Positions 62,515 to 64,000 of a DNA stretch of 64,000 nt are shown one piece after another. Source of the stretch: Pseudomonas sp. LS1212 (GTDB lineage Bacteria > Pseudomonadota > Gammaproteobacteria > Pseudomonadales > Pseudomonadaceae); the NCBI RefSeq assembly GCF_024741815.1, contig NZ_CP102951.1, positions 4,044,001-4,108,000 on the forward strand, written 5' to 3'. Below the pieces are notes generated by a model. That model was not told the DNA's origin, did no database searches, and saw nothing but the letters and a program-made list of their open reading frames with translations. The number at the start of each line of letters is the position of its first letter. Position 1 is the first letter of the stretch. Made by a program: the position numbers and the translations under genes.

Positions 62515-63081
62515 TCAGGCAGGGTCCAGGCTAATCGGGAAGAATTCACCGCCGCTGCGAACGCCCAGCCAGTGCTGGCCATCGATCTCGCGCACCTCTG
62601 CCAGCTCAACCAGCTGGTAGAACACATTGCGGTGAATCAACGCTTCGAGATTGGTGCGCACATGCACGTAAGGCGACGGCTCTTGCGTCTGCGGGTCGAT
62701 GACGAAACGCATGGGGTGCTCGCCACCCACCTCGACCTCTTCGTCGACATTGGTGGTGAAGCGCAAGCGCTGCCCTTCGCCCTCGCCCTCGACCTGCAGG
62801 CTCACAGCAACGAAAGGGGCATCATCGACCTTGATACCAACCTTCTCGACCGGGGTGATCAGAAAGTAGTCGTCACCGTCACGGCGAATGATGGTGGAGA
62901 ACAATTTGACCATCGGCTTGCGCCCGATCGGCGTCCCCAGGTAATACCAGGTCCCGTCGCGAGCGATGCGCATATCGATATCACCGCAGAATGCCGGGTT
63001 CCACAGATGAACGGGCGGCAGCCCCTTTTCCGACTTCGGAATCTGCGCCAGCAAATCATTGGCGTTGCCCGCACCACTCAT
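62515..63081 (-). CDS. DUF1285 family protein
   Basis: The 188-residue cytosolic protein contains LWNPAFCGDIDMRIARDGTW (by its ends), the PIGRKPMVKLFS segment and HPMRFVIDPQTQEPSPYVHVR (by its ends), all typical of DUF1285, a two-subdomain fold of unknown function. GAGAAGG ribosome site at the ATG at 63081. It follows the DUF4823 gene by ten bases on the same strand. Confidence 0.88.
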   Translation of the reverse strand: MSGAGNANDLLAQIPKSEKGLPPVHLWNPAFCGDIDMRIARDGTWYYLGTPIGRKPMVKLFSTIIRRDGDDYFLITPVEKVGIKVDDAPFVAVSLQVEGEGEGQRLRFTTNVDEEVEVGGEHPMRFVIDPQTQEPSPYVHVRTNLEALIHRNVFYQLVELAEVREIDGQHWLGVRSGGEFFPISLDPA

Positions 63082-63091
63082 ACCCTTCTCC

Positions 63092-63694
63092 TTAGCGACT
63101 CATACCCAATAGGCTACGAGCGTAATCCTCAAGTGGCGGGCCAAGCAAATCCTCGGGCCGGTCATCGTGAAACGTCAGCAAACCGCCGCGGCTGCGAATT
63201 CGAGCCGTATCGATCAAATAACGGGTATTGGTTTCGATCAGCATCAACTGGATCACGCCGCTATCGATGCCCAACCGGTCCACTGCCTGCTGATCGTACC
63301 AGTCGTCGCCGTTGCTGATGCGGTCATCGGCCTTGGCGAAACGGGCGTAGAGCAGATAGTGCGCACCGGCATCACGCGCCTCGTTCAGGGCCGCTTCCAG
63401 GCCCAATGGCGCCCTGGCGCGACGCACCAGCGGGAAGTATTCGACAAACCCCTTGAACGCTTCCTCGGCCACCACGTTGGGGCGCGGATAAGCACCGCCC
63501 GGGGGTGCAAATGCGCCCTGGCCGATGAAAATGAATGAGTCAGGTTGCAGGCGCAACGACATGGCGCGCTGCGTGTCACTGTGATCAAGCAGACCGGCAT
63601 CGCTCATATGATAACGGGCACCCTCGCCCAGATCGCTGACGTTCATGCAGCCGCCCAGCGACAGCAGTGCCAGCAGCAAAACCAAGCTTCGCAT
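63092..63694 (-). CDS. DUF4823 family lipoprotein
   Basis: The 200-residue protein starts with a signal peptide and lipobox LSLGGC (Cys16). The DAGLLDHSDTQRAMSLRLQP stretch (by its ends), EARDAGAHYLLYARF and the closing LLTFHDDRPEDLL match DUF4823. It is an envelope lipoprotein of unknown role, probably in an operon with the DUF1285 gene. Confidence 0.87.
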   Translation of the reverse strand: MRSLVLLLALLSLGGCMNVSDLGEGARYHMSDAGLLDHSDTQRAMSLRLQPDSFIFIGQGAFAPPGGAYPRPNVVAEEAFKGFVEYFPLVRRARAPLGLEAALNEARDAGAHYLLYARFAKADDRISNGDDWYDQQAVDRLGIDSGVIQLMLIETNTRYLIDTARIRSRGGLLTFHDDRPEDLLGPPLEDYARSLLGMSR

Positions 63695-63758
63695 CTTCCC
63701 TCCAGAGGCCGGTGACGGAAAACCGGCGAATAGCCCCCGGATGCAGCTTTTGCGCCAG

Positions 63759-64000
63759 TTAGCCCCCGATGATTTTCATCACCGTCGCGCCGCCCGAAAA
63801 TGCAACTTCCTGCTTGTCACCGAGCGCCTTGACCAATAGCCCCTGCAACGCGGGCAGGGCCTGATGGCGAGGCTTGTCGAGCAAGTCACCGACATAATGC
63901 CGGTTGCTCGAAGAGAGACAGCCATGCAGCCAGCCAGTAGAGGACAGGCGCAGACGCGAGCACGTCCGGCAGAATGGCACGCTTTCATTGGCGATCACGC
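63759..64000 (-). CDS. moaA: GTP 3',8-cyclase MoaA, C-terminal part (cut by window edge)
   Basis: The reverse strand is open from the window edge to the TAA at 63759. The 80 residues contain FCRTCSRLRLSSTGWLHGCL (by its ends), the second 4Fe-4S site (C-x2-C ... C) of radical-SAM MoaA, then the GDKQEVAFSGGATVMKIIGG ending. MoaA converts GTP towards cyclic pyranopterin in molybdenum cofactor synthesis. The N-terminal radical-SAM part lies outside the window. Confidence 0.85.
   Translation of the reverse strand, partial: VIANESVPFCRTCSRLRLSSTGWLHGCLSSSNRHYVGDLLDKPRHQALPALQGLLVKALGDKQEVAFSGGATVMKIIGG

Overview
The window is a stretch of a Pseudomonas chromosome, most likely of the P. putida/P. 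fluorescens complex. The basis is the gene set and order: accD-folC-SPOR-cvpA-purF-metZ, leuC-leuD-methyltransferase-leuB-asd-usg-like-fimV-truA-trpF, nadK next to a rhomboid protease and pepN, fadH, and uvrB-gltX with a tRNA cluster. Short inverted REP-type repeats with a GTGGGAGCTGGC core also fit this group. No ribosomal RNA, phage, transposase or CRISPR array is seen.

Region 1 (1-12.7 kb) is ordinary core: the end of an MMPL/RND exporter with its YCF48-like partner, then a leftward run nadK - phosphoesterase - rhomboid protease - YeaC-like - DUF2797 - pepN, a DUF1853 gene, a D-cysteine desulfhydrase/ACC deaminase-like enzyme and fadH.

Region 2 (about 12.9-26.4 kb) looks like an inserted accessory island. 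It is visibly richer in GCC/CGC codons than its surroundings and sits between fadH and a nitrilase-fold gene. A leftward gene encodes a polytopic membrane protein with a C-terminal soluble alpha/beta domain. Diverging from it is a compact rightward operon: a Cys-rich 850-residue diheme cytochrome c, a lipoprotein, a 716-residue diheme cytochrome c, two membrane-anchored RoxA/MauG-type diheme proteins, a secreted protein with a 23-glycine tract, and a two-span membrane protein with a periplasmic part and a cytosolic TIR domain. I know of no named system with this composition. It is the best candidate for something undescribed: an envelope redox complex coupled to TIR-type effector or signalling domains.

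Region 3 (26.4-49.1 kb) is core metabolism: a nitrilase-fold protein that appears to lack its catalytic Cys, an AraC regulator, a 28-residue conserved-looking microprotein, a DUF2242 lipoprotein, tRNA-Asp x2 and tRNA-Val, methionine, purine, folate, fatty-acid, tryptophan and leucine biosynthesis genes, FimV, and a LysR regulator divergent from leuC.

Region 4 (49.1-64 kb) holds a five-PAS GGDEF-EAL protein, a DusC-type tRNA dihydrouridine synthase, a thioesterase, a TetR/hydrolase pair with a striking palindromic operator, an Ala-Glu-Ala-Glu tRNA cluster next to gltX, uvrB with a consensus LexA box, a TyrB-type aminotransferase, tRNA-Asn, a DUF4160/DUF2442-HTH pair, DUF1285 and DUF4823 genes, and the 3' end of moaA. 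Most core genes between 29 and 48 kb run leftward.
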